DNA from: Rahnella inusitata
GTDB taxonomy: Bacteria; Pseudomonadota; Gammaproteobacteria; Enterobacterales; Enterobacteriaceae
Assembly (NCBI RefSeq): GCF_003263515.1
Contig: NZ_JYDE01000011.1
Location: 1 to 64,000, forward strand
Reading direction: 5' to 3'
Length of the DNA stretch: 64,000 nt
Shown here: one piece after another, positions 1-8,339 of the stretch
Position numbering within the stretch: position 1 is the stretch's first letter
Layout of the letters: every line of letters starts with the position of its first letter
The notes under the pieces: model-generated
Databases searched by the model: none
What the model was told of the DNA's origin: nothing
Seen by the model: the letters and a program-made list of their open reading frames with translations, nothing else
Made by a program: the position numbers and the translations under genes

Positions 1-20
1 GAGCCCCGTCCGTTCCGCCA
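1..20 (+). tRNA. aspT: tRNA-Asp, 3' end only (gene starts before the window)
   Basis: The first 20 bases match the T-arm 3' side, acceptor stem and CCA end of enterobacterial tRNA-Asp (E. coli aspT), differing by one base from the E. coli sequence as I remember it. The following tRNA is tRNA-Trp, and an Asp-Trp pair is the standard distal end of the rrnC operon. The window therefore probably begins just after an rRNA operon, although no rRNA sequence is inside it. Confidence 0.85.
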
Positions 21-30
21 ATTATTAAAA

Positions 31-60
31 ATTATGCCTGCTAACTTTAGCAGGCATAAT
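31..60 (+). repeat. Perfect 13-bp inverted repeat between tRNA-Asp and tRNA-Trp
   Basis: Bases 31-43 and 48-60 are exact reverse complements separated by a 4-base loop, so the spacer between the two tRNAs folds into a strong hairpin. There is no T-run after it, so it is not a standard intrinsic terminator. It could guide processing of the tRNA precursor or partly limit read-through. Confidence 0.8.
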
Positions 61-74
61 GTTAAGCGTAATTT

Positions 75-150
75 AGGGGCGTAGCTCAGTTGGTAGAGCA
101 CCGGTCTCCAAAACCGGGTGTCGCGAGTTCGAGTCTCTCCGCCCCTGCCA
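75..150 (+). tRNA. trpT: tRNA-Trp (anticodon CCA)
   Basis: A complete 76-nt tRNA with an encoded CCA end. The anticodon arm reads CCGGT-CTCCAAA-ACCGG, giving anticodon CCA for tryptophan. The sequence is nearly identical to E. coli trpT. It lies 54 nt after tRNA-Asp, consistent with the tail of an rrnC-type operon, and an intrinsic terminator follows directly. Confidence 0.97.
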
Positions 151-157
151 TATTAAG

Positions 158-188
158 AGCCCTTCGCGAAAGCGAGGGGCTTTTTTTT
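158..188 (+). terminator. Intrinsic terminator after trpT
   Basis: A 10-bp GC-rich stem (one G-U pair) with a GAAA loop is followed by a run of T. It ends the presumed rRNA-tRNA operon. Confidence 0.93.
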
Positions 189-556
189 GTTTTAAATCCT
201 GCAATTTCCCCTCTTTAGCTCAATTAATCCTCACCACTGATCCTTTTCCTGCGTCTTTTTGCACCATTTCAGTTCAATTCTTTTTATTTTCCTGGTTATT
301 TTTGGTTATATTTTGGCTAAATACATGCACTAAATGATTGTTATTCCCGTATGTGACCCCGCTCATGCTCCCTTTTTCCCTGTGTACTAAACCTAATCAT
401 CGTCCTATGACGACAACCAGAACCGGGCATGACTTTTTTCGTTCTTTTTACGGCGTAATTATCGTAATGAGCGAGAACATATATCCGGTGAATGTTCTGG
501 CCGTACCCAACGAGTCATAACAAAAAGTAGCTCAGACTACACGCGAGGAAAGAGAC
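189..556 (+). promoter_or_regulatory. Upstream region of ytfQ with a candidate CRP site
   Basis: This 368-bp stretch holds no convincing gene; an open frame at 338-520 has no recognisable product. At 352-367 there is a TGTGA-N6-TCATG sequence that matches the CRP consensus at 8 of 10 core positions, which would suit a sugar importer under catabolite control. A strong ribosome binding site (GAGGAAAGAG) sits at about 544-553. I cannot place the promoter itself with confidence. Confidence 0.4.
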
Positions 557-1513
557 ATGTACAAACGCTTATTTGTGGCAGCAGCAGTAGCAACAGCACT
601 TTGTGGCGCGGCACAGGCAGCTCCGCTGGTTGTAGGTTTTTCTCAGATCGGATCAGAGTCTGGTTGGCGTTCTGCAGAAACTAAGGTATCCAAATCGGAA
701 GCGGAGAAACGCGGGATCACGCTGAAAATTGCGGATGCTCAGCAAAAACAAGAGAACCAAATCAAGGCAATCCGCTCATTCATTGCGCAAGGTGTCGATG
801 CGATCTTTATTGCACCGGTTGTCGCAACCGGTTGGGCCCCCGTTCTGACCGAAGCCAAAGAGGCGAAAATCCCCGTATTCCTCTTAGACCGCACGATTGA
901 AGTCAGCGATCCATCGTTGTATACCGCAGCTGTGGCTTCTGACAGCGTGTATGAAGGTAAAGTCGCCGGTGACTGGCTGGTGAAAGATGTGGCCGGCAAG
1001 CCGTGTAACGTGGTCGAACTTCAGGGAACCGTCGGCGCGAGCGTTGCGTTAAACCGTAAAAAAGGTTTTGCTGATGCACTCAAAGCCGCGCCGAATGTCA
1101 AAATCATTCGTTCTCAATCCGGTGACTTTACCCGCAGTAAAGGTAAAGAAGTCATGGAGAGCTTCATCAAGGCTGAGCAAAATGGCAAAAACATTTGTGC
1201 CGTCTACGCACATAACGATGACATGGCGATCGGTGCTATTCAGGCCATCAAAGAAGCCGGTCTGAAACCGGGTTCGCAGATCAAAATCGTTTCAATTGAT
1301 GGGGTTCCTGATATCTACAAAGCGATGCTGAATGGCGAAGCGAATGCCTCTGTCGAGCTCACACCAAACATGGCTGGCCCGGCGTTTGATGCGTTGATCG
1401 CCATGAAAAAAGACGGTACTCAACCGAAGAAATTTATTCAGACGCAGTCTGCGCTTATCCTGCCGGACATGGCTCAGAAAGAATATGACATGAAAAAAGA
1501 CATGGGTTATTAA
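557..1513 (+). CDS. ytfQ: Galactofuranose-type ABC transporter, periplasmic binding protein YtfQ
   Basis: The 318-residue product is the substrate-binding subunit of a sugar ABC importer. The first ~21 residues form a Sec signal peptide ending AQA, and the mature part is a type I periplasmic binding fold. It resembles E. coli YtfQ along its whole length, with shared blocks such as VGFSQIGSESGWR and NVVELQGTVGASVA; E. coli YtfQ binds galactofuranose. A strong GGAAAGAG ribosome site precedes the ATG. It is the first gene of a four-gene operon with the ATPase and two permeases. In E. coli the operon lies elsewhere on the chromosome, so its place beside trpT is unusual. Confidence 0.95.
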   Translation: MYKRLFVAAAVATALCGAAQAAPLVVGFSQIGSESGWRSAETKVSKSEAEKRGITLKIADAQQKQENQIKAIRSFIAQGVDAIFIAPVVATGWAPVLTEAKEAKIPVFLLDRTIEVSDPSLYTAAVASDSVYEGKVAGDWLVKDVAGKPCNVVELQGTVGASVALNRKKGFADALKAAPNVKIIRSQSGDFTRSKGKEVMESFIKAEQNGKNICAVYAHNDDMAIGAIQAIKEAGLKPGSQIKIVSIDGVPDIYKAMLNGEANASVELTPNMAGPAFDALIAMKKDGTQPKKFIQTQSALILPDMAQKEYDMKKDMGY

Positions 1514-1518
1514 GCCGA

Positions 1519-1553
1519 TTTTACCGGTCTGTCTCACGGGCAGGCCGGTAAAA
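1519..1553 (+). promoter_or_regulatory. Intercistronic hairpin between ytfQ and ytfR
   Basis: Bases 1519-1527 and 1545-1553 form a perfect 9-bp inverted repeat with a smaller inner CTG/CAG pairing. Such hairpins after a binding-protein gene commonly protect the upstream mRNA and reduce downstream expression, which would give more YtfQ than ATPase. That role here is inferred. Confidence 0.6.
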
Positions 1554-1597
1554 ATTATTCCCATTCCGCCGGTAGCGGATGCAGCAGGAGTAGTGAT

Positions 1598-3106
1598 GTG
1601 ACGGATAATCCAGGTTCAGCAGTGCTGCTTGATGTGCGTGGCCTCTCAGTAGAATTCCCCGGCGTTAAGGCACTGGAAAATGTCGATTTTACTCTCGAAC
1701 GTGGTGAGATCGTGGCCCTTTTAGGGGAGAACGGTGCCGGTAAATCCACAATGATTAAAGCCCTGACCGGCGTATATAAACGTTCTGCCGGGCAGGTTTA
1801 TTTGAATGGTACTCCCATCGAACCGGTCAATACGGCCCATGCGCAGTCGCTTGGGATTGGTACGGTTTACCAGGAAGTGAATCTCCTGCCGAATATTTCC
1901 GTGGCGGCTAATCTCTTTATTGGTCGCGAACCTACCCGGTTTGGTCTGGTCAATCAGCGCAAAATGGAACAACAGGCAGAGGTGCTGCTGGAGGGCTACG
2001 GATTATATCTCGATGTCAGCCAGCCGCTTTCCACCTATTCCATTGCCATCCAGCAAATCGTGGCGATTGCGCGAGCTGTCGACCTTTCTGCGCAGGTATT
2101 AATCCTCGACGAACCTACCGCCAGTCTCGATGCTAAAGAAGTCAGCATGCTGCTGGATATTCTCGTGCAGCTGCGTGACAAAGGTGTTGGGATGATTTTC
2201 GTGACCCATTTCCTCGATCAGGTTTACCGCATCAGCGACCGTATTACAGTGCTGCGCAACGGCAAACGTGTGGGGTCAGAGCGCACGGTTGATTTACCAC
2301 GTATGGATCTCGTGCCGATGATGCTGGGACACAGCTTTGATGAAAGTCTGCTTAAACGTACTGAACATCGCAATGTCACCGGTGAACCGCTGGTGGAATT
2401 TAAGGATTATGGCCGTCGTGGCGTGGTCGAGAATTTCGATCTGAAAGTCCGTCGTGGTGAAATTGTCGGCCTTGCCGGATTGTTGGGATCCGGGCGGACA
2501 GAAACCGCTCAGTTGATTTTCGGCATCAAAGGTCATGACAGCGGCAAAGCTCGGGTTGATGGCAAGGAAGAGACCATCAGTACGCCGCGTAAAGCGGCCA
2601 AACTCGGATTTGGTTACTGCCCTGAGGATCGCAAGACCGATGGCATTATCGGCGCAGCCACCGTCCGTGAAAATATCATTCTTGCACTACAGGCTCAGCG
2701 CGGCTGGTTACGACCTCTGCCGATGAAAGAGCAGCATCAGATCTCAGAGAAATTCATCAAACTTCTCGGCATTCGAACACCCGGCACCGAGCAGGAAATT
2801 CAATATCTCTCCGGCGGGAATCAGCAAAAAGTCCTGCTTTCGCGCTGGCTTGCCACCAATCCTCGCTTTCTCATCCTCGATGAACCGACCCGCGGCATTG
2901 ACGTCGGCGCGCATGCTGAAATCATTCGCCTGATTGAAAAACTGTGCGATGAGGGGCTGGCATTGCTGGTGATTTCATCCGAGCTGGAAGAGTTGTCGGG
3001 CTATGCAGACCGCATCGTGGTGTTACGCGATCGCCGTCATGTTGCCGAAATTGAGCAGGCTGAAATCTCCGTGCCAGCCATTATGAAAGCCATCGCGGCG
3101 CAATGA
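1598..3106 (+). CDS. ytfR: Galactofuranose-type ABC transporter, ATP-binding protein YtfR
   Basis: A 502-residue tandem sugar-ABC ATPase. The N-terminal domain has Walker A GENGAGKST at residues 43-51 and the Walker B stretch LILDEPTASLD. The C-terminal domain has a degenerate P-loop (GLLGSGRTE), an ABC signature (LSGGNQQK) and LILDEPTRGID. This asymmetry is typical of the ribose/galactose class. The start is GTG at 1598, supported by AGGAG about 8 bases upstream. It sits at the cytoplasmic membrane and powers import with YtfT and YjfF, and ytfT follows after only 10 bases. Confidence 0.94.
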   Translation: MTDNPGSAVLLDVRGLSVEFPGVKALENVDFTLERGEIVALLGENGAGKSTMIKALTGVYKRSAGQVYLNGTPIEPVNTAHAQSLGIGTVYQEVNLLPNISVAANLFIGREPTRFGLVNQRKMEQQAEVLLEGYGLYLDVSQPLSTYSIAIQQIVAIARAVDLSAQVLILDEPTASLDAKEVSMLLDILVQLRDKGVGMIFVTHFLDQVYRISDRITVLRNGKRVGSERTVDLPRMDLVPMMLGHSFDESLLKRTEHRNVTGEPLVEFKDYGRRGVVENFDLKVRRGEIVGLAGLLGSGRTETAQLIFGIKGHDSGKARVDGKEETISTPRKAAKLGFGYCPEDRKTDGIIGAATVRENIILALQAQRGWLRPLPMKEQHQISEKFIKLLGIRTPGTEQEIQYLSGGNQQKVLLSRWLATNPRFLILDEPTRGIDVGAHAEIIRLIEKLCDEGLALLVISSELEELSGYADRIVVLRDRRHVAEIEQAEISVPAIMKAIAAQ

Positions 3107-3116
3107 GGAGATATCG

Positions 3117-4136
3117 ATGAGTAACAGGAGTCTGCCGATGACAGGATCACCGCGCAAAGTTCGATGGGTATTTCCAAAGGGTGCTACGCAAATCGGGGCA
3201 TTCATTGCCATTTTACTGATCGATAGCCTGGTCGCGCCGGGCTTTTTCTCAATCCACATTCAGGATGGCCGGCTATTTGGCAGTCTGGTGGATATCTTTA
3301 ACCGCGGTGCGCCGGTGGCTCTGCTGGCTCTCGGTATGACGCTGGTGATTGCGACAGGAGGCATAGATCTCTCGGTGGGTGCCGTGATGGCCATTGCCGG
3401 AGCAACGGCGGCCACCATGACGGTGCAAGGTTATCCGCTGGCAATGGTGCTCCTGGCTTCCGTCGGTGTAGGTGCGGTTTGCGGCCTGTGGAATGGCTTT
3501 CTGGTCGCCGTGCTGCAGATTCAGCCGATCGTGGCGACGCTGATGCTGATGGTCGCTGGTCGCGGAATCGCGCAGCTCATCACCGAGGGACAAATCGTCA
3601 CGTTCGAACACAATGGTTTATCGCAGTTCGGCAGCGGTTCCCTGTTTTATCTGCCGATGCCGGTGATCATTGTGGTCGTGATGTTGGTTCTGGTGTGGGC
3701 GCTGACGCGTAAAACGGCGCTTGGGCTATTTATTGAATCCGTCGGGATCAATATCCGATCCGCATACAACGCCGGGGTAAATGCGCGTCTGGTGCTGATT
3801 TCTACTTATGTAATTTGCGGGATTTGTGCAGCGGTCGCGGGGGTTATCGTCACGGCGGATATTCGCGGTGCCGATGCCAATAATGCCGGTTTATGGCTGG
3901 AACTGGATGCGATTCTGGCGGTGGTCATTGGTGGTGGTTCGTTGCTCGGAGGGCGATTTAATCTGCTCCTTTCGGTTATCGGTGCGCTCATCATTCAGGG
4001 CATGAACACCGGCATTCTGCTCTCCGGTTTTAAACCTGAGTTTAATCTGGTACTCAAAGCGTTGGTGGTGCTGGCCGTGCTGGTGGTGCAGTCGCCCCGG
4101 GTGTCGCTCAGTAATCTGTTTCGGAGGAAGGGATAA
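3117..4136 (+). CDS. ytfT: Galactofuranose-type ABC transporter, permease YtfT
   Basis: A 339-residue multi-spanning inner-membrane protein of the BPD_transp_2 (RbsC-like) family. The conserved motif ATGGIDLSVGAVMA appears in the first third, as in sugar permeases of this class, and hydrophobic segments cover most of the protein. Its length agrees with E. coli YtfT. A GAGGAGAT ribosome site overlaps the end of ytfR. It forms the membrane channel with YjfF; the yjfF start codon overlaps its stop codon by one base, which suggests translational coupling. Confidence 0.93.
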   Translation: MSNRSLPMTGSPRKVRWVFPKGATQIGAFIAILLIDSLVAPGFFSIHIQDGRLFGSLVDIFNRGAPVALLALGMTLVIATGGIDLSVGAVMAIAGATAATMTVQGYPLAMVLLASVGVGAVCGLWNGFLVAVLQIQPIVATLMLMVAGRGIAQLITEGQIVTFEHNGLSQFGSGSLFYLPMPVIIVVVMLVLVWALTRKTALGLFIESVGINIRSAYNAGVNARLVLISTYVICGICAAVAGVIVTADIRGADANNAGLWLELDAILAVVIGGGSLLGGRFNLLLSVIGALIIQGMNTGILLSGFKPEFNLVLKALVVLAVLVVQSPRVSLSNLFRRKG

Positions 4137-5122
4137 TGCTCAAAAGAAATCTGCCCCTGCTGATTACTATCGTGGTGTTTCTGGCCGGATATGGTTATTG
4201 CTTCACCCAGTTTCCCGGATTCTCCTCCACGCGCGTCTTCTTTGATTTACTGACAGATAATGCCTTTCTCGGGATTGTAGCCGTCGGGATGACCTTCGTG
4301 ATCCTCTCAGGCGGCATCGATTTGTCGGTAGGCTCAGTGATCGCTTTTACCGGCGTTTTACTGGCGAAACTGATTGGCGATTACGGCGTTGCGCCCGGTT
4401 ATGCCTTCGTGATTGTCCTGCTGATGGGAGCGATGTTTGGCGCACTGATGGGTTGGATCATCGATACGCTGAAGCTTCCGGCGTTTATTATTACCCTGGC
4501 AGGAATGTTTTTCGTTCGCGGTATGAGCTTTATCGTTTCCGAAGAATCGCTGCCCATTAATCATCCAGTTTATGATTTTCTGGCGAATTACGCATGGAAA
4601 ATGCCGGGCGGGGGACGTTTCACGCTGCTGGCGTTAATCATGCTGCTGGTCGTCTTCGTGGGGATTATTTTGGCGCACCGGACACGCTTTGGGAACAACG
4701 TCTACGCGGTCGGTGGCAGTAACGTGTCGGCGGCGCTGATGGGCGTTCCGGTGAGGCGGACAACGATTTACATCTACATGCTGTCGAGCACGCTGGCTGT
4801 CCTTTCCGGCATCGTGTTTTCACTCTACACCTCCGCCGGATACGCGCTGGCAGCCAGTGGGGTAGAGCTGGATGCTATCGCTTCTGTCGTCATCGGGGGA
4901 ACCTTGCTGAGCGGCGGCGTAGGGACCGTACTTGGAAGCCTGTTCGGCGTTCTGATTCAGGGCCTGATCCAAACCTACATCACGTTCGACGGTACACTCA
5001 GCTCGTGGTGGACCAAAATCGTCATGGGTATCCTGCTGTTTGTCTTTATCGGCTTGCAGAAGGGCATGAGCTCATTCTGGACCGCCAGAAGAGCACGGCA
5101 TCCGCGCCCCGAGCCGACCTGA
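4136..5122 (+). CDS. yjfF: Galactofuranose-type ABC transporter, permease YjfF
   Basis: The second permease of the importer, 328 residues and of the same RbsC-like family as YtfT, with the shared motif SGGIDLSVGSVIAF and many hydrophobic helices. It closes the operon. Its stop codon is only 11 bases from the convergent end of hdfR and there is no clear intrinsic terminator between them, so the two transcripts may run into each other. E. coli has the same binding protein/ATPase/two-permease arrangement, which supports a heterodimeric channel. Confidence 0.93.
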   Translation: MLKRNLPLLITIVVFLAGYGYCFTQFPGFSSTRVFFDLLTDNAFLGIVAVGMTFVILSGGIDLSVGSVIAFTGVLLAKLIGDYGVAPGYAFVIVLLMGAMFGALMGWIIDTLKLPAFIITLAGMFFVRGMSFIVSEESLPINHPVYDFLANYAWKMPGGGRFTLLALIMLLVVFVGIILAHRTRFGNNVYAVGGSNVSAALMGVPVRRTTIYIYMLSSTLAVLSGIVFSLYTSAGYALAASGVELDAIASVVIGGTLLSGGVGTVLGSLFGVLIQGLIQTYITFDGTLSSWWTKIVMGILLFVFIGLQKGMSSFWTARRARHPRPEPT

Positions 5123-5133
5123 TGGCGGAGGGC

Positions 5134-5958
5134 TCAGAGATGGGTGATCAGCGGCGTTTTAAGTAACTGACGGATAAGAACCTGCTGATCGCTATTTTGC
5201 AGCCATACGGCGTACAGCGGGCGGATAACCGGTGGAATCTCTTCATGCGCTGCCAACTGGGGATATTCTTTTGCCCAGTGTGACGGCAGGAAAGCGCAGC
5301 CACCGGTCTGCTCCAGTAATTGTCGCGTCAGATGCGCTGATGTGGTGGTCAGAACGGGTTCCTGATCGCTGTTTTGCAACTTTTCCTGCTGAGGAAAATC
5401 GGCGCCCCATTCCAGTTTCACATAAGGCGATTGTTCCCCTCTGACTGTTTTCTTCGATGAAAAAAGTCGTAACGAGAAATTACCCAACAGCTGACTTGAG
5501 AGCTCGTCCATTTTTGGCGGCTCGGTGGTGATCAGCAAATCCAGTTGTCTTTCATGCAATTGCTTTACCAGCGACTGGCGCAACGCGATGCGTGCTTCCA
5601 GCCGCAAAGTATCACGTTGCACGTAGAGCGACTGCATCCACGGCGTCAGATAGGCTTCCCATAGCGAGGCCGTGGCACCAATCGACAATTCTGTGTGCTG
5701 TAACGAGCGTAACACCTCTTTTTTCGCCAATTGCCAGGTAGACATCAGATTCTCGGCGTAAGGCAGCAGACGCTCTCCTGCGGGCGTTAAGCGGATATTA
5801 TTTCGATGGCGGGTGAACAAATTTGCGCCAAGTTGGGTTTCCAGTTGCCGGATACGAAAGCTGACAGCGGATTGCGTCAGATAAAGCGATTCCGCTGCCC
5901 GACCAAAGTGGCGAGTTCTACTGACCTCCAAAAAGGTTTTCAGTAATTCCGTGTCCAA
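5134..5958 (-). CDS. hdfR: LysR-type transcriptional regulator HdfR
   Basis: The N-terminal winged helix-turn-helix (about residues 1-60) is almost identical to E. coli HdfR ([20 protein letters not shown]), followed by a LysR effector domain. In E. coli HdfR represses flhDC and affects gltBD. I favour the TTG at 5958 because a GGAG lies 6 bases upstream and it matches the E. coli N-terminus MDTELLKTF. An ATG at 5964 lies directly against that GGAG, and a frame extends to a TTG at 5970. The product has 274 residues from the TTG. It is divergent from maoP, as in E. coli. Confidence 0.93.
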   Translation of the reverse strand: MDTELLKTFLEVSRTRHFGRAAESLYLTQSAVSFRIRQLETQLGANLFTRHRNNIRLTPAGERLLPYAENLMSTWQLAKKEVLRSLQHTELSIGATASLWEAYLTPWMQSLYVQRDTLRLEARIALRQSLVKQLHERQLDLLITTEPPKMDELSSQLLGNFSLRLFSSKKTVRGEQSPYVKLEWGADFPQQEKLQNSDQEPVLTTTSAHLTRQLLEQTGGCAFLPSHWAKEYPQLAAHEEIPPVIRPLYAVWLQNSDQQVLIRQLLKTPLITHL

Positions 5959-6076
5959 AACCATCTCCAATTATTTTTGTCGTTAAGATTTAAATGTTTT
6001 GTTTTACACAATGTCAAGCCTAACTAATACTCCGCGCCATAACAGCACGACCATGAGAGAATTAGGAGCGTGTCAG

Positions 6077-6415
6077 ATGGCGGAAAGCTTCACCACGACA
6101 AGTCGTTTTTTTGATAATAAACATTACCCTCGCGGGTTCTCCCGGCATGGCGATTTCACCATTAAAGAAGCGCAAATGCTAGAACGTTACGGCTTTGCCT
6201 TTAACGAACTGGATTTGGGAAAACGCGAGCCAGCAACCGATGAAGAAAAGCTGTTCCTTGAGGTTTGCCGCGGTACGCGCGAACCGGTAACGGAAGCTGA
6301 AAAAGTGTGGAATAAGTACATCATCCGCACCCGTCGTCCGAAGAAATTCCACACGCTGTCCGGCGGTAAACCGCAGGCAGACGCTGTAGAAGACTACACG
6401 GAAAGCGACGACTAA
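6077..6415 (+). CDS. maoP: Macrodomain Ori organization protein MaoP (YifE)
   Basis: The 112-residue protein matches E. coli MaoP/YifE along its length, with conserved [14 protein letters not shown] and [10 protein letters not shown]. In E. coli it acts with the short chromosomal site maoS to organise the Ori macrodomain. The open frame extends upstream to 5999, but homology and the AGGAG at about 6064 support ATG 6077. The hdfR-maoP intergenic region (5959-6076) is where a maoS-like site would be expected; I do not remember its sequence well enough to mark it. A hairpin terminator follows at 6418-6441. Confidence 0.95.
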   Translation: MAESFTTTSRFFDNKHYPRGFSRHGDFTIKEAQMLERYGFAFNELDLGKREPATDEEKLFLEVCRGTREPVTEAEKVWNKYIIRTRRPKKFHTLSGGKPQADAVEDYTESDD

Positions 6416-6417
6416 TG

Positions 6418-6441
6418 AAACGGGGCTATGCCCCGTTTTTT
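6418..6441 (+). terminator. Intrinsic terminator after maoP
   Basis: A short GC-rich stem (ACGGGGC/GCCCCGT) with a TAT loop and a T-run. It lies between the convergent genes maoP and yifB and overlaps the last bases of yifB. Confidence 0.88.
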
Positions 6442-7975
6442 ATGCCAGACTCTTATGCAGAGTTAACAATAGCCTATCCATGGTGCGATAGCTCAGCGCC
6501 TCAGCAATATGTTTGCGTTCAATGGCTTCACTCCCCCCGAGATCGGCCAGTGTTCTCGCGACTTTCAGAATGCGATGCCAGGCTCTCACCGATAATCCCA
6601 GTTTATGCAGCACTTCTTCCAGAAACTCAGCATCCGCCTTCGTTAACACACAATACGTTTCCACCTCACTGCTGTTCATATGTGCATTGATTTTCCCCGC
6701 ACGTTTTAACTGAACGTCTCTGGCTGTCAGCACCCGTTCCCGAACTTCTGCACTGCTTTCCCTGGCGGTCGGTGCATGGTTTTGCTGGCTGAGGATCCCC
6801 GGCGGTAAAAGTGGCACTTCAATCGATAAATCGAACCGGTCCAGAAAAGGGCCTGATAGTCTGCCCAGATAGCGCAGAACCTGCTGGGGCGGTGTGCGGT
6901 TGTGAATGCCCTGATAATGCCCTGTCGGGCTGGGATTCATGGCTGCGATCAGTTGTGCTCTTGCCGGATAGCGCACTTTCGCTCTGGCGCGGGAAATGGT
7001 GATTTCGCCGGACTCCATCGGCTGGCGCAGCGCATCTAACACCTGCCGCTGAAATTCCGGCAGCTCATCGAGAAACAGAACGCCGTTGTGTGCCAGCGAA
7101 ATTTCTCCGGGCCTCGGCAGCGAGCCGCCACCGACCAGTGCGCTCATCGACGTACTATGATGCGGTGCGCGAAAAGGCCGCACGCGGGAGAACTCACCGT
7201 CCTCCTCCGGGTTATACACCAGGCTGGCGATGGCCGCTGTTTCCAGCTTCTCCTCATTGCTTAGCGGCGGCAATAATCCCGGTAACCGGCTGGCGAGCAT
7301 GGTTTTGCCCGTTCCCGGCGGACCAATCAGCAGCAGGTTATGTCCGCCCGCTGCGGCGACCTCCAATGCACGCTTGGACTGCTCCTGGCCAATGATCTCC
7401 GCGATATCGGGCTGATGCACAGAGGCGGGTGGCTCTGTGGGATAGTCGATGGGCGGCAGGCTGTCTTCGCCTTGCAGGAAAGCGCAAACCTGTAGCAGGT
7501 GCCCGGCGATCTGCGCTACCCCCGGATCGAGCAGCGTCATTTCCATCTGGTTGTTCTGCGGCAGGATCAGTATCCGCCCCTCTTTCTGCGCCTCAAGTGC
7601 TGCCGGGATCGCGCCATTAACGCTGCGTAACGCACCAGAAAGCCCGAGCTCACCCAAAAACTCGTAGGCCTCCAGCTTATCGCCCTGCAACTGCTCAGAA
7701 GCCACCAGAATCGCCAGCGCGATCGATAAGTCATATCGCCCGCCTTCTTTGGGCAAATCTGCCGGGGCGAGATTGACGGTGATGCGCTTGGCAGGAAAGG
7801 TGAATCCGCAGTTGATGATGGCGCTGCGCACGCGATCTCTGGCCTCTTTGACGGTGGTTTCGGGCAGCCCCACCAGCGTCAGTGCCGGTAAACCGTTGCT
7901 GATATGCACTTCGACAGAAACACCGGGCGCCTGAACACCGAGCGATGCGCGTGTATACACCACGGCTAATGACAT
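6440..7975 (-). CDS. yifB: YifB, ComM/Mg-chelatase-family AAA+ ATPase
   Basis: A 511-residue protein (E. coli YifB is 506). An N-terminal ChlI/LonC-like domain (about residues 20-140, with VEVHISNGLPALTLVGLPE) is followed by an AAA+ core with Walker A GPPGTGKT, Walker B VLFLDELPEF and a C-terminal Mg-chelatase lid. ComM homologues act as branch-migration helicases that help integrate DNA in natural transformation; its role in enterobacteria is not settled. The position between maoP and the ilv block is conserved, although here an MFS gene intervenes before ilvL. Confidence 0.94.
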   Translation of the reverse strand: MSLAVVYTRASLGVQAPGVSVEVHISNGLPALTLVGLPETTVKEARDRVRSAIINCGFTFPAKRITVNLAPADLPKEGGRYDLSIALAILVASEQLQGDKLEAYEFLGELGLSGALRSVNGAIPAALEAQKEGRILILPQNNQMEMTLLDPGVAQIAGHLLQVCAFLQGEDSLPPIDYPTEPPASVHQPDIAEIIGQEQSKRALEVAAAGGHNLLLIGPPGTGKTMLASRLPGLLPPLSNEEKLETAAIASLVYNPEEDGEFSRVRPFRAPHHSTSMSALVGGGSLPRPGEISLAHNGVLFLDELPEFQRQVLDALRQPMESGEITISRARAKVRYPARAQLIAAMNPSPTGHYQGIHNRTPPQQVLRYLGRLSGPFLDRFDLSIEVPLLPPGILSQQNHAPTARESSAEVRERVLTARDVQLKRAGKINAHMNSSEVETYCVLTKADAEFLEEVLHKLGLSVRAWHRILKVARTLADLGGSEAIERKHIAEALSYRTMDRLLLTLHKSLA

Positions 7976-8339
7976 GCTTTTTCCTTTGCTGTGAAAATTC
8001 CTGTCAGTAGCATGCCGGAATGCAAAACCGCAGCGGAAATAAGATGGCAGCCTTGCGCAGCATCGCGTGAAAAATTTTTAGAAATTACACCGTGAAATCA
8101 AAAGGCTGTGCGATGTCTCGCAAAGTCTGCAACATTCTTTAACAGCCTGAGGTTTCTGGAAACAAATTAGCTGGCTAATTAAGTTGCCGGTTTGCGAGGC
8201 AGAGGTGTTTAATTTGAGTGTATTTAACAATAAATAAACAAATACGCATTATTAATTAACATCTCTCTGCCTCACAGAGGATTTTCCGGATCGGCTCGTG
8301 AGCGCATTGCCTACATCTTTCCGGAATAGGGATACACCC
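7976..8339. promoter_or_regulatory. yifB-MFS intergenic region with operator-like palindromes
   Basis: This 364-bp divergent spacer has no gene. A perfect 16-bp palindrome (AATTAGC-TG-GCTAATT) lies at 8165-8180. GAGGCAGAG at 8196-8204 recurs inverted at 8265-8273, flanking an AT-rich tract of about 60 bp. These look like regulator sites for the downstream transporter gene. The regulator is unknown and not encoded next to it. Confidence 0.45.

Noticed and set aside
338-520. 60-codon open frame upstream of ytfQ
   Set aside because: It overlaps the likely promoter and CRP site of ytfQ, has no ribosome site and resembles no protein I know.
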